From: Microbacterium sp. ET2
GTDB lineage: Bacteria > Actinomycetota > Actinomycetes > Actinomycetales > Microbacteriaceae
Reading direction: 5' to 3'
DNA length: 64,000 nt
Assembly (NCBI RefSeq): GCF_030347395.1
Contig: NZ_CP128170.1
Span: 248,001-312,000 of the forward strand
Shown here: positions 6,586 through 15,593 of the stretch, one piece after another
Layout of the letters: every line of letters begins with the position of its first letter
Position numbering within the stretch: position 1 is the first letter of the stretch
Translations under genes and position numbers: made by a program
The notes under the pieces: generated by a model
What the model was told of the DNA's origin: nothing
What the model saw: only the letters and a program-made list of their open reading frames with translations
Databases searched by the model: none

Positions 6586-9114
6586 ATGCCCGGCGATGAG
6601 CAACTGGTCCGCATCGGCGGCCGCCGGCTGCGTCTGACGAACCTCGACAAGGTGCTCTACCCCGGGACGGGGACGACCAAGGGCGAGGTCATCGCGTACT
6701 ACAGCCGCATCGCACCCGTGCTGCTCCCACATGTGGCCGGAAGGCCGGTGACCCGCAAACGCTGGCCGGAGGGCGTGGGAACCGACGCGCACCCGGAGAT
6801 GTCGTTCTTCGCCAAGGACCTCGAGCCGGGCGCCCCCGACTGGGTGCCGAGAGTGCCGATCCCGCACTCCAGCGGCACGAAGGAGTACCCGCTGGTCGAG
6901 GACCTCCCGACCCTGGTCTACCTCGCACAGGTCGCCAGCCTCGAGCTGCACGTGCCGCAGTGGCGCTTCACGGCCGACGGCGAACGCGGCGACGCGGACC
7001 GTCTGGTCCTCGACCTCGACCCCGGCCCCGGTGTCGGCCTCGCCGAGTGCGCGGAGGTGGCGCGATGGGCTCGCGACATCCTCGCCCCCATGGGACTCGA
7101 ACCGTACCCGGTGACCAGCGGCAGCAAGGGTCTGCAGCTCTACAGCGCCCTCCCGCCCGGCCAGACGAGCGAGGGTGCGTCGCGCCTCGCGCACGAACTC
7201 GCCCGGTCGATCGAGGCCGACCACCCCGACCTCGTCGTCAGCAGCATGAAGAAGGCCGTCCGCGACGGGCGGGTGCTGATCGACTGGAGCCAGAACAACG
7301 GCTCGAAGACCACCATCGCTCCGTACTCGCTGCGCGGTCGGACACATCCGACCGTGGCGACGCCACGCACGTGGAGGGAGCTGGACGACCCGGGGCTGCG
7401 ACATCTTCGGTTCGACGAGGTTCTCGATCGGGTCGAGGAGATGGGCGACCCGCTCGCGGCGCTCGATCGCGACGCCCCGCCCGCCTCCCGCCAGGACGGC
7501 GGTGCGCCACTCACCGCCTACATCGCCAAACGCACAGCCGGCGCCACGCCGGAGCCCGTGCCCTCGGTGCCGGCCCCCCACGCGACGCCGGCCGACGGGC
7601 TGCCGTCGTTCGTGATCCAGGAGCATCACGCCTCGCGTCTGCACTGGGATCTGCGCCTCGAACGCGATGGCGTGCTGGTCAGCTGGGCGGTGCCCCGCGG
7701 CATCCCGCACTCCACAGCCCGCAACACCCTTGCCGTGATGACCGAAGACCACCCCATGGAGTACGCCACCTTCGAGGGCACCATCCCCGCCGGGCAGTAC
7801 GGAGCCGGAACCATGACGATCTGGGACACCGGCCACTACGAGCCCGAGAAGTGGCGCGATGACGAGATCATCTTCACTGCCGAAGGCCGCCCGGGCGGAC
7901 CGCTCGGGCGGGTGCGGCTCGCGCTGATCCGCACCGGAGGTCAGGGCGAGAAGTCCAGTTGGCTCGTGCACCGCATGAAGACGGATGCCGCGGGCAGGCC
8001 GCAGGCGGATGCGCAGCCGGTCACGCCGTCGCCTCCTCCGTCTCGCTCCCTTCCCGCCGAGTCGCAGCAGATGCCCGCAGCGAGTGAGCACGACCTCGAT
8101 GCTCTCCTCGGTGCCGCGCCGGATGCGTCGTGGCCGCCGCACGCACGAGACCTCGCCCCCATGCTGTCGACATCCGCCGGCCCGGACCGCGCACGCTCGG
8201 ACGCCGCGCGATGGGGGTCTCCAGCGTGGGCCGAGGCGAAGTGGGACGGCATCCGTGCCGTCGGCGTCTGGGACGGTCGCCGTCTGAGGCTCTGGGCCCG
8301 CAGCGGCAATGAACTGACGGCGCGCTATCCCGAGATCAGCGGCGTGGACGCCGGGCTCGGCGAGAGTCCGGCGATCGTCGACGGTGAACTCGTCGCCCTC
8401 GACCACGGCCGCCCGAGCTTCCCTCTCCTCCAGACCCGCATGAATCTCGCGCGCGAGGGCGACATCGCGCGCGAGGCGGGACGCACCCCCGTGCACTACT
8501 ACCTCTTCGACGTGCTCGTCGCAGAGGGGAAGGATGTCACCGGGCTGCCGTTGCGGCAGCGGCGAGCGATCCTGGAGCGCCTCGCTGCGTCATCCGTTCC
8601 CGCCATTGTGACGCCACCGGTGTTCGAGGACGTCGACATCGCCCTCGAGACCAGCCGGCGGCTGCGACTGGAGGGCGTCGTGGTCAAGGACCCGGGGTCG
8701 ACCTACCGGCGGGCGGCACGGTCGGAGTCGTGGCTGAAGGTCAAGCTGACCCGCACCCAGGAAGTCGTCATCGCGGGGATCCGGCCGGGTCAGGGCGGCC
8801 GGGCCGGCACCTTCGGCTCCCTCCTGCTCGGCATCCAGGGCGAGGATGGGCTGCGGTACGCGGGACGTGTCGGAACGGGCTTCAGCGACCGCGAGCTCCT
8901 CGCGCTCCAGGAGCGTCTCACCCCCCTGGTCACGGATCAGAACCCCCTCGTGGGCGTGCCCGCCGCCGATACCCGCGGGGTGCGGTGGGTTCGCCCCGAG
9001 CTGGTGGCCGAGGTCGAGTTCGGCGAGTTCACCCCGACGGGCATCCTGCGTCACTCGCGGTGGCGGGGACTTCGTCCCGACAAGCATGCCGAAGCGGTCG
9101 TCCGCGAGGACTGA
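6586..9114 (+). CDS. ligD: ATP-dependent DNA ligase LigD, POL-PE-LIG
   Basis: Multifunctional end-joining enzyme of 842 residues with three modules in the mycobacterial order. First is the primase-like polymerase (about 1-290; catalytic Asps in LVLDLDPGPG near residue 143). Next is the 3'-phosphoesterase (about 340-460; QEHHASRLHWDLRLE, His/Asp ligands). Last is the ATP-dependent ligase (about 530-840; EAKWDGIR with the nucleotidyl-accepting Lys552, then GEL, EGVVVKDP and the OB-fold end). It fills or adds nucleotides, trims 3' ends and seals breaks held by Ku. ATG 6586 fits the polymerase N-terminus; the track-length frame to 6484 would overlap ku. Its TGA is immediately followed by the TGA of the convergent CDF gene. 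Confidence 0.93.
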   Translation: MPGDEQLVRIGGRRLRLTNLDKVLYPGTGTTKGEVIAYYSRIAPVLLPHVAGRPVTRKRWPEGVGTDAHPEMSFFAKDLEPGAPDWVPRVPIPHSSGTKEYPLVEDLPTLVYLAQVASLELHVPQWRFTADGERGDADRLVLDLDPGPGVGLAECAEVARWARDILAPMGLEPYPVTSGSKGLQLYSALPPGQTSEGASRLAHELARSIEADHPDLVVSSMKKAVRDGRVLIDWSQNNGSKTTIAPYSLRGRTHPTVATPRTWRELDDPGLRHLRFDEVLDRVEEMGDPLAALDRDAPPASRQDGGAPLTAYIAKRTAGATPEPVPSVPAPHATPADGLPSFVIQEHHASRLHWDLRLERDGVLVSWAVPRGIPHSTARNTLAVMTEDHPMEYATFEGTIPAGQYGAGTMTIWDTGHYEPEKWRDDEIIFTAEGRPGGPLGRVRLALIRTGGQGEKSSWLVHRMKTDAAGRPQADAQPVTPSPPPSRSLPAESQQMPAASEHDLDALLGAAPDASWPPHARDLAPMLSTSAGPDRARSDAARWGSPAWAEAKWDGIRAVGVWDGRRLRLWARSGNELTARYPEISGVDAGLGESPAIVDGELVALDHGRPSFPLLQTRMNLAREGDIAREAGRTPVHYYLFDVLVAEGKDVTGLPLRQRRAILERLAASSVPAIVTPPVFEDVDIALETSRRLRLEGVVVKDPGSTYRRAARSESWLKVKLTRTQEVVIAGIRPGQGGRAGTFGSLLLGIQGEDGLRYAGRVGTGFSDRELLALQERLTPLVTDQNPLVGVPAADTRGVRWVRPELVAEVEFGEFTPTGILRHSRWRGLRPDKHAEAVVRED

Positions 9115-10032
9115 TCAGGCGTGGGCGTCGTGCTCGACGTGCCCGGCGCCCTCGACCTGGAACGTCGAATGGGCGACGTCGAAATGCTCGGAAAGGCAGC
9201 CCTGCAGATCGCGCAGCACAGCGTCGGACCGGCCGTCCGCAATGACGTCCGGTGTGACGACCACATGCGCGCTGAAGACCGGCGCACCGCGCGTCAGCTG
9301 CCAGACGTGGACGTCGTGCACGTCGACGACCCCCGGTGTGCCGAGGATGTGGGCGCGGATGTCGCGGACCTCCATGCCCCGCGGGGCGGCTTCACTCAGA
9401 ACGGAGGCGACTTCCCGGAGGAGGGCGACCGCCCGCGGCACGATCATCGCCGCGATCGCGAGGGAGGCGATCGCATCGGCCGGCGCCCATCCGGTCAGGA
9501 GGATCACGACCGCGGCGATGATCACCGCGATCGAGCCGAGCAGATCGCCGAGGACTTCGAGGTAGGCACCGCGGACGTTGAGGTTCGTCTTCTGAGCCGC
9601 ACTCAGCAGCCACATGGCCGCACCGTTGGCGATGAGACCGATCACCGCGACGACGAGCATCACACCGCCTGCGACGTCGACCTCGGCGGGGTTCAGCAGC
9701 CGGGAGACGGCCTCGATGCCGACCCAGACCGCGAGGATGATGAGGATGACGCCGTTCGCGAGGGCTCCGAAGACCTCGGCTCGCTGATAGCCGTAGGTAC
9801 GACGGTCGGTGGCGGGGCGTGCCGCGACGACCGCGGCGAGGAGAGCGATGACGAGCCCCGCCGCGTCGGTGAACATGTGCGCCGCGTCGGCGATAAGTGC
9901 GAGGGATCCGGAGAGGATCGCCCCGACCACCTGGACCACCATGACGGTGGCGGTGATCCCGAGTGAGACGGCCAGGAGCCGGCGGCTCGAGGCGCTGCGC
10001 CAGCCGCCGGCGGGCTCGGGATGGTCGTGCAC
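9115..10032 (-). CDS. CDF family cation (zinc-type) exporter
   Basis: A cation diffusion facilitator of 305 residues that exchanges protons for divalent metal, most likely Zn2+ or a related ion. It has the short His-containing N-terminus (MHDHPEP), six membrane segments between about 20 and 215, and the two HxxxD-type metal sites: 'ADAAHMFTD' in TM2 (about residue 55) and 'LEVLGD' in TM5, where the His is replaced by Glu/Leu context. It ends in a cytoplasmic dimerisation domain with 'DVHDVHVWQLTRG' and a His-rich tail (GHVEHDAHA). It is transcribed towards ligD, with stop codons adjacent (TGATCA), and stands alone. Confidence 0.88.
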   Translation of the reverse strand: MHDHPEPAGGWRSASSRRLLAVSLGITATVMVVQVVGAILSGSLALIADAAHMFTDAAGLVIALLAAVVAARPATDRRTYGYQRAEVFGALANGVILIILAVWVGIEAVSRLLNPAEVDVAGGVMLVVAVIGLIANGAAMWLLSAAQKTNLNVRGAYLEVLGDLLGSIAVIIAAVVILLTGWAPADAIASLAIAAMIVPRAVALLREVASVLSEAAPRGMEVRDIRAHILGTPGVVDVHDVHVWQLTRGAPVFSAHVVVTPDVIADGRSDAVLRDLQGCLSEHFDVAHSTFQVEGAGHVEHDAHA

Positions 10033-10129
10033 CCCTCCAGGCTAGATCCGCGGAAGGTTCGCGGTGAGCCGGGCGCGCCTGTCGGGAATGAGAGTCCTTT
10101 TCAGCCGATGCCGACCCCGTCGCGCGGGT

Positions 10130-10729
10130 TCAGAGGACCGACAGCAGCGGCGCCAGGCGTTCGAATGCACGGGCTCGATGCGACTGCGCGTTCTTCTCCC
10201 GCGCTTCCCACTCGCCGACTGTCCGTTCCGAGCCGGTCGGCTGCGCGTCGGGGATGAAGATCGGATCGTAGCCGAAGCCGCCTGTCCCCCGTTCAGCGGT
10301 CGCCAGGCGTCCCGGCCAGATGCCCTCCACGGTCTCCTCCTGCCCGCCCGGTACGACGAGGGCGATCACCGAGACGAACTGCGCCGCACGGTGGGGGTCG
10401 CGGATATCGGAGAGCTGATCGAGCAGCAGCGTCCGGTTGGCGGCATCGTCTTTGCGATGCCCCGCCCAGTAGGCCGAGAACACCCCCGGCGCTCCTCCGA
10501 GCACATCGACGCGGATGCCGGAGTCATCGGCGAGAGCGGGAAGACCGGTGTGGCCGGCGGCAGCTCGCGCCTTGATCAGCGCATTCTCCGCGAAGGTCAC
10601 TCCGTCCTCGACGGGCTCGGGACCGTCGTACCCCGATACCACGAGGTCGGGACGCACTCGCGCGACGATCGCCTGGAACTCGGCGACCTTGTGGGCGTTG
10701 TGGGTGGCGAGGACGATCGGCCGCGGCAT
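10130..10729 (-). CDS. rdgB: RdgB/HAM1 non-canonical purine NTP pyrophosphatase
   Basis: House-cleaning enzyme that hydrolyses ITP, dITP and XTP to monophosphates and pyrophosphate, keeping deaminated purines out of nucleic acids. The 199-residue protein has the N-terminal THNAHK nucleotide-binding motif, 'ALADDSGI' with the metal-binding Asps, and the FGYDPIF motif. It is the last gene of murI-rph-rdgB, starting two bases after the rph stop. Confidence 0.93.
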   Translation of the reverse strand: MPRPIVLATHNAHKVAEFQAIVARVRPDLVVSGYDGPEPVEDGVTFAENALIKARAAAGHTGLPALADDSGIRVDVLGGAPGVFSAYWAGHRKDDAANRTLLLDQLSDIRDPHRAAQFVSVIALVVPGGQEETVEGIWPGRLATAERGTGGFGYDPIFIPDAQPTGSERTVGEWEAREKNAQSHRARAFERLAPLLSVL

Positions 10730-10731
10730 GC

Positions 10732-11475
10732 TCAGTCCTCGCCTGCGCCCAGCGCTGTCGACTGGATCTCGCGGAGGTCGGCGCAGCCGGCGAGGGCGAG
10801 CTCGAGCAGGGCGTCGAGCTCGCGCTTGTCGAAGGGCGCGCCCTCGGCCGTCCCCTGCACCTCGACGAAGAGCCCGCGGCCGGTGACGACGACGTTCATG
10901 TCGGTCTCGGCACGCACGTCTTCGACGTAGGCCAGGTCGAGCAGCGGCTCGCCGTCGACGATGCCGACCGAGACCGCCGAGACGGAGTCGTGCAGCACCT
11001 CCGCGCGCTGACCGATGAATTTCCGCTCGCGACCCCAGGAGATGGCGTCAGCGAGGGCGACGTAGGCGCCGGTGATGGCGGCCGTGCGCGTACCGCCATC
11101 GGCCTGCAGCACGTCGCAGTCGATCACGATGGTGTTCTCACCGAGCGCCTTGGTGTCCACGACCGCACGCAGCGCACGGCCGATCAGGCGGGAGATCTCG
11201 TGGGTGCGGCCCCCGATCCGGCCCTTGACGCTCTCCCGGTCGTTGCGATCGTTGGTTGCGCGCGGGAGCATCGCATATTCGGCGGTCACCCACCCCTTGC
11301 CCTTGCCGGTGAGCCAGCGGGGTACGCCGTTGGTGAAGGACGCGGTGCACAGCACCCGGGTTCCGCCGAACGAGATCAGAGCCGACCCCTCAGCCTGGGT
11401 GCTCCACCCCCGCTCGATCGTGATGGGGCGGAGGTCGTGGGGGCGGCGACCGTCGGTGCGGGTGATCTCGGACAT
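10732..11475 (-). CDS. rph: Ribonuclease PH
   Basis: Phosphorolytic 3'-to-5' exoribonuclease that trims tRNA 3' ends. The 247 residues start with the canonical [14 protein letters not shown], followed by CTASF, the phosphate-binding region around [13 protein letters not shown] and '[18 protein letters not shown]'. The start ATG 11475 has AAGGAGA upstream. It sits between murI and rdgB in a common actinobacterial order. Confidence 0.95.
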   Translation of the reverse strand: MSEITRTDGRRPHDLRPITIERGWSTQAEGSALISFGGTRVLCTASFTNGVPRWLTGKGKGWVTAEYAMLPRATNDRNDRESVKGRIGGRTHEISRLIGRALRAVVDTKALGENTIVIDCDVLQADGGTRTAAITGAYVALADAISWGRERKFIGQRAEVLHDSVSAVSVGIVDGEPLLDLAYVEDVRAETDMNVVVTGRGLFVEVQGTAEGAPFDKRELDALLELALAGCADLREIQSTALGAGED

Positions 11476-11484
11476 GTGTCTCCT

Positions 11485-12318
11485 TCAGGCCCGGGGTGCG
11501 GGCAGGTCGATGGCGCCGGTCTGGACGAGCCGCACGTCGCGCACCTCGCGTCCCATCAGGCGGTGGGCGAGGCGCACGAAGTCGTCGGCCGAGGCGCCCG
11601 TGGCCTCGTACACGTGACGCGCGACCGCGTCGGGGCCGGCGAGCAGGTCGCGGCTGACCAGCTGACGGTAGACGTCCTTCGCGGTCTCGGTATCGCTGGA
11701 GACGAGGCTCACGCCCTGTCCCATGACGTAGCTGATCGCTCCCTCGAGGAAGGGATAGTGCGTGCACCCGAGCACGAGGGTGTCGACGCCGGCATGGCGG
11801 AGCGGAGCGAGATACTCCTCGGCGGTCGCCAGGACCCGAGGGGTGTCGGTCTCGCCCGCTTCGACGAAGTCGACGAACGCGGGGCAGGCCTGGGCGAACA
11901 CCTCCAGCCGCGCGTTGACCTCGAGCATGTCCTGGTAGGCGCCCGAACCGATCGTCCCGTCGGTGCCGATGACCCCGATCCGACCGTTGCGTGTCGTCGA
12001 CATCGCCGTGCGGACAGCGGGTCCGATCACCTCGACGACCGGCACGTCGTAGCGTTCGCGGGCGTCGCGCAGCATCGCGGCCGACGCGGTGTTGCACGCG
12101 ATGACGAGCATCTTCACGCCCTCGTCGACGAGCGTGTCGAGGATCTCCAGGGCGTAGCGACGCACGTCGGCGATGGGCTTGGGCCCATAGGGCGAGCGCG
12201 CGGTGTCGCCGATGTAGAGGATCGACTCGCGCGGCAGCTGCGCCGAGACAGCGCGGGCGACGGTGAGACCGCCGACCCCCGAGTCGAAGATTCCGATCGG
12301 CGCATCGTTCACGATCAT
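11485..12318 (-). CDS. murI: Glutamate racemase
   Basis: Interconverts L- and D-glutamate, supplying D-Glu for peptidoglycan. The 277 residues contain the two catalytic cysteines in the expected contexts, IACNTASA (Cys75) and GCTHYPF (Cys185), and the N-terminal [13 protein letters not shown] 12318 is chosen because the family begins just before this motif; the frame could extend to 12429, but that would overlap the divergent pncB. First gene of the murI-rph-rdgB operon. Confidence 0.93.
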   Translation of the reverse strand: MIVNDAPIGIFDSGVGGLTVARAVSAQLPRESILYIGDTARSPYGPKPIADVRRYALEILDTLVDEGVKMLVIACNTASAAMLRDARERYDVPVVEVIGPAVRTAMSTTRNGRIGVIGTDGTIGSGAYQDMLEVNARLEVFAQACPAFVDFVEAGETDTPRVLATAEEYLAPLRHAGVDTLVLGCTHYPFLEGAISYVMGQGVSLVSSDTETAKDVYRQLVSRDLLAGPDAVARHVYEATGASADDFVRLAHRLMGREVRDVRLVQTGAIDLPAPRA

Positions 12319-12370
12319 CCAGCCTACGCCGCGGCGCCCCGGCCTCGAGCCCGTCGATAGAGTGACCGCC

Positions 12371-13708
12371 ATGAGCCCTTCTGTCGTGCCGTCCAGCGCG
12401 CTGCTGACCGATCGATACGAGCTGACCATGCTCGACGCGGCCCTCCGGGACGGGACCGCCGAGCGACGTTGCGTGTTCGAGCTGTTCGGCCGGCGCCTTC
12501 CCGGCGCGCGCCGTTTCGGCGTGGTCGCCGGTACCGGCCGGTTCCTGCAGCTCCTCGCCGACTACCGCTTCGGTGACGACGAACTGCGGTTCCTCCGCGA
12601 CCACCGGGTGGTGGATGCCGCGACCCTCCGCTTCCTCGAGCAGTACCGATTCACCGGCACGATCCACGGTTACCGCGAGGGCGAGGCCTACTTCCCCGGC
12701 TCGCCGATCCTCGTGGTCGAAGGCACCTTCGCTGAGGCTGTGGTTCTGGAAACCCTGGCGTTGAGCGTGATGAACCACGACTCCGCGGTGGCCACCGCGG
12801 CCGCCCGCATGAGCGTCGCCGCCGGGGACCGACCGCTCGCCGAGATGGGGTCGCGGCGGGCGCAGGAGCGCTCGGCGGTCGCTGCGGCGCGGGCGGCGTA
12901 CATCGCGGGTTTCTCCGCGACCAGCAACCTCGAGGCCGGCCGGGAGTGGGGCGTCCCGACGATGGGGACGGCCGCGCACTCCTGGACCCTGCTGCACGAC
13001 ACCGAGGAGGACGCCTTCCGGTCACAGGTCGACGCCCTCGGCGTCGAGACGACGCTGCTCGTGGACACGTACGACATCCAAGCGGGGGTGGAGACCGCGG
13101 TTCGCGTCGCGGGGCCCGAGCTCGGCGGGGTGCGGATCGACTCGGGCGACCTCCCCGCCGTCGCCGCCGCGGTGCGCGCGCAGCTCGACCGTCTCGGTGC
13201 CACGCGAACGAAGATCACCGTGACCAGCGACCTCGACGAGTTCGCGATCGCCGCCCTCGCGGCCTCACCCGTGGACTCTTACGGGGTCGGAACCTCCGTG
13301 GTGACCGGGTCGGGATCCCCGACCGCCGGCATGGTCTACAAGTTGGTCGCACGACAGGATGCCGCGGGCGGCTGGGTGCCCGTCGCGAAGGCCTCGACCG
13401 ACAAGGCCTCCCGTGGCGGCCGGAAGGCGGCCTTCCGCACCTTGGAGTCGGGCACCGCGACATCCGAGCTCATCGCGGTCTCCGACGGATTCGAACAGAT
13501 GGCGACCGACATCGATCACCCGGATGCCCGGCCGCTGCAGGTGGTGCTGCTCGAGGCCGGTGACACTGATCCGTCGGCGTTGGGATCCGACGGGGTCGCC
13601 CGTGCCCGCGCGCATCACGCCCGCGTCCGCGAGGAACTCCCCGTCACGGCGCTCGCACTCAGTCGCTCGGATCCGGCGTTGCCGACGGTCTTCGTCGACG
13701 TCGCGTGA
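12371..13708 (+). CDS. pncB: Nicotinate phosphoribosyltransferase
   Basis: Uses nicotinate, PRPP and ATP to make nicotinate mononucleotide in NAD salvage. The 445 residues have the N-terminal [10 protein letters not shown] typical of the family. Also present are the MNHDSAV and EMGSRRAQ segments of the PRPP-binding barrel, the GTAAHSW motif with the His that is phosphorylated in homologues, and 'RIDSGDL'. ATG 12371 fits; the frame upstream to 12263 crosses the start of murI. It diverges from murI with 52 bp between starts and converges on the DUF3039 gene with a 4-base gap. Confidence 0.92.
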   Translation: MSPSVVPSSALLTDRYELTMLDAALRDGTAERRCVFELFGRRLPGARRFGVVAGTGRFLQLLADYRFGDDELRFLRDHRVVDAATLRFLEQYRFTGTIHGYREGEAYFPGSPILVVEGTFAEAVVLETLALSVMNHDSAVATAAARMSVAAGDRPLAEMGSRRAQERSAVAAARAAYIAGFSATSNLEAGREWGVPTMGTAAHSWTLLHDTEEDAFRSQVDALGVETTLLVDTYDIQAGVETAVRVAGPELGGVRIDSGDLPAVAAAVRAQLDRLGATRTKITVTSDLDEFAIAALAASPVDSYGVGTSVVTGSGSPTAGMVYKLVARQDAAGGWVPVAKASTDKASRGGRKAAFRTLESGTATSELIAVSDGFEQMATDIDHPDARPLQVVLLEAGDTDPSALGSDGVARARAHHARVREELPVTALALSRSDPALPTVFVDVA

Positions 13709-13712
13709 GCGC

Positions 13713-13976
13713 TCAGACCATCGATTCGTAGATCTCTTTGCAGGTCGGGCACACCGGGAACTTCTCGGGGTCACGGCCCGGCGTCCACTTCTTCCCGCAC
13801 AGCGCGCGGACGGGCTTGCCCGTCATCGCCGACTCGAGGATCTTGTCCTTCTTGACGTAGTGCGAGAACCGCTCGTGGTCTCCCGGCTCGAGGCTCTCTT
13901 CCCGGATGAGCTCTTCGAGTTCGCGGTCGAGGGTGGCCAGGCCGCCCTGGTCAGGGCTGTCGAGGGGCGTGCTCAT
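13713..13976 (-). CDS. DUF3039 small zinc-ribbon-like protein
   Basis: An 87-residue protein of the actinobacterial DUF3039 type; its function is unknown. The first half is acidic and helical (about residues 14-40). The second half has Cys residues spaced like a metal site: 'RALCGKKW' and 'VCPTCKEIYE'. This suggests a small Zn-binding protein, perhaps linked to translation or transcription, but that is inference. The gene is convergent with pncB and has no operon partner. Confidence 0.8.
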   Translation of the reverse strand: MSTPLDSPDQGGLATLDRELEELIREESLEPGDHERFSHYVKKDKILESAMTGKPVRALCGKKWTPGRDPEKFPVCPTCKEIYESMV

Positions 13977-14024
13977 GAGGGAAAAGTGTACCCTCGCGGC
14001 CGGACGCCCGGCAGGATCGAGCGC

Positions 14025-15593
14025 TCACGACGACTCGGCGAACTCCATGATGCGGCTCCCCCGCCGCTCGAAGACGGCGGAGCCCACCGCGATGCCGACG
14101 ATCGCCGTGAACCCACCGATCGCAAGGCCGCCCCAGAGCGCGAGGGTCGTCGCCTCCTCGTCGCCTCCGAGAGACAGCCACCCCCACCACGCGACGGGGG
14201 CGCTCAGCAGCATCGCGCCGATCATGACGAACGCCTGTGCGAGTGCTCCCCCCGATCCGGTGCGCTGCGGCTGCTGGAAGGGACTGTCTCCGGGACGGGT
14301 CACCGGGTAGGGCCAGGTCGCCGACGTGATACTCGACAGCCCGAGGCCGCACAGGAACAGCGCGGCGCAGAGCCCGGTCATCGCCGGCAGCGCCGACCAC
14401 CGGCCGTGGAGCGAGATGCTGATGGGAACCGCGACCGCCAGGAGAACGACGCCGATGAGGATGATCGGGACAAGGCGCCCGATGCGGTCCGATGCGCCGC
14501 GGACCCCGCTGCCGATGTGCATCCAGACAGCCGTGGAGTCGTACGCGAGGTCGTTGTGCGGCAACCAGCCGAAGAAGAGTGCGGCCACAGGCACCGGTAC
14601 CAGCACCGCGATCTCGAGTGGGACACCCGCCACCAGGAGGGGCACCACGGTGAGCGCGGCGGCCACCGGGATGACCAGCACGTTGACCAGGTAGCGCCTG
14701 TCGGTGAGCCAGTAGAGCAGGCTTCGTGCGGCGATGGCGCCGCCCGGAGTGCCCGGGGCGACCGCGAACCAGCCGAGACCACCGCGCTCCCGTCCAGTCA
14801 GCGGACGCTCGGACGTGGTGAGCAGGGCCCGAACCAGCCAGAACCACAGCGCGGCGAGTGCAGCGACAGTGAGGAACGCGACCAGGAATGACAGCGGCGC
14901 GGCCTCGGCCCCGGTCACGACCAGTCCGGGGAAGGCCCACGCCGCACCGAGGGGTGTGAGGGCGAGGATCTCGACCGCTTCGGACAGCTGAGACGGAACG
15001 GTTCCGCGCCACTCCAGCGAGGCGAGGAACACGCCGACGGGCACGACGACCACGAGTACGGCGAGGATGAACAGTCCGGTGAGTTCGCGAGAGCGACGCT
15101 CGCGCAGGAGATGGGAGGTGACCGCCATGCCGACGCGCGCGAGCAGGGCGCAGGTGATGACGGCGAGCATGATGCCGAGCCCGATCGCCCACCACGGCGC
15201 GCCGAGCTCGCCCCAGGTGACGCCCGCGGCGACCGCGAGAGCGATCAGCGCCGCGATCGGGACGCTCACCAGTCCGGCAACCGCGAGCGTCGCGGCAAGC
15301 GGTGTCGGCGCGAGCCCGAGAACGGCGAATCGGCGGGGATCGAGAGGATCCGAGACCGAGGCCACAACCGGCGCGAGCGCGAACCCGAGAGTGACTCCCG
15401 AACCCCCGAGAACGGTCACAGCGAGCACGACTCCGGCGCGCGCGTCGGCGAGTGTCAGCAATGCCCAGCAGCCGGCCACAACCGCCGCGACGAGCACGAT
15501 CGATCCGAGGATCATCCGGGTGAGGTGGCGTCGATCGCCGCGCAGGGCGCCGATGACGAGAGCGATCCTCAGTCGGAGAACGTGTGCAACCAC
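14025..15593 (-). CDS. ABC exporter membrane protein
   Basis: An integral membrane protein of 522 residues with about ten to twelve hydrophobic segments in two halves. It lies directly after, and overlaps by 25 bp, the gene of an ABC ATPase, so it is almost certainly the permease of that transporter. Segments include 39-60, 65-90, 105-150, 185-215 and several near 330-460. No substrate-specific motif is visible. Similar ATPase-permease pairs in actinobacteria are annotated only as multidrug or unknown exporters. It stops close to, but separate from, the DUF3039 gene. Confidence 0.75.
   Translation of the reverse strand: MVAHVLRLRIALVIGALRGDRRHLTRMILGSIVLVAAVVAGCWALLTLADARAGVVLAVTVLGGSGVTLGFALAPVVASVSDPLDPRRFAVLGLAPTPLAATLAVAGLVSVPIAALIALAVAAGVTWGELGAPWWAIGLGIMLAVITCALLARVGMAVTSHLLRERRSRELTGLFILAVLVVVVPVGVFLASLEWRGTVPSQLSEAVEILALTPLGAAWAFPGLVVTGAEAAPLSFLVAFLTVAALAALWFWLVRALLTTSERPLTGRERGGLGWFAVAPGTPGGAIAARSLLYWLTDRRYLVNVLVIPVAAALTVVPLLVAGVPLEIAVLVPVPVAALFFGWLPHNDLAYDSTAVWMHIGSGVRGASDRIGRLVPIILIGVVLLAVAVPISISLHGRWSALPAMTGLCAALFLCGLGLSSITSATWPYPVTRPGDSPFQQPQRTGSGGALAQAFVMIGAMLLSAPVAWWGWLSLGGDEEATTLALWGGLAIGGFTAIVGIAVGSAVFERRGSRIMEFAESS

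Noticed and set aside
6541..8496. Open frame of 651 codons antisense to ligD
   Set aside because: Same reason; the ligD frame carries all three catalytic domains without interruption.
11390..12997. Open frame of 535 codons across rph, murI and pncB
   Set aside because: It is out of frame with three recognised enzymes and its translation has no domain.
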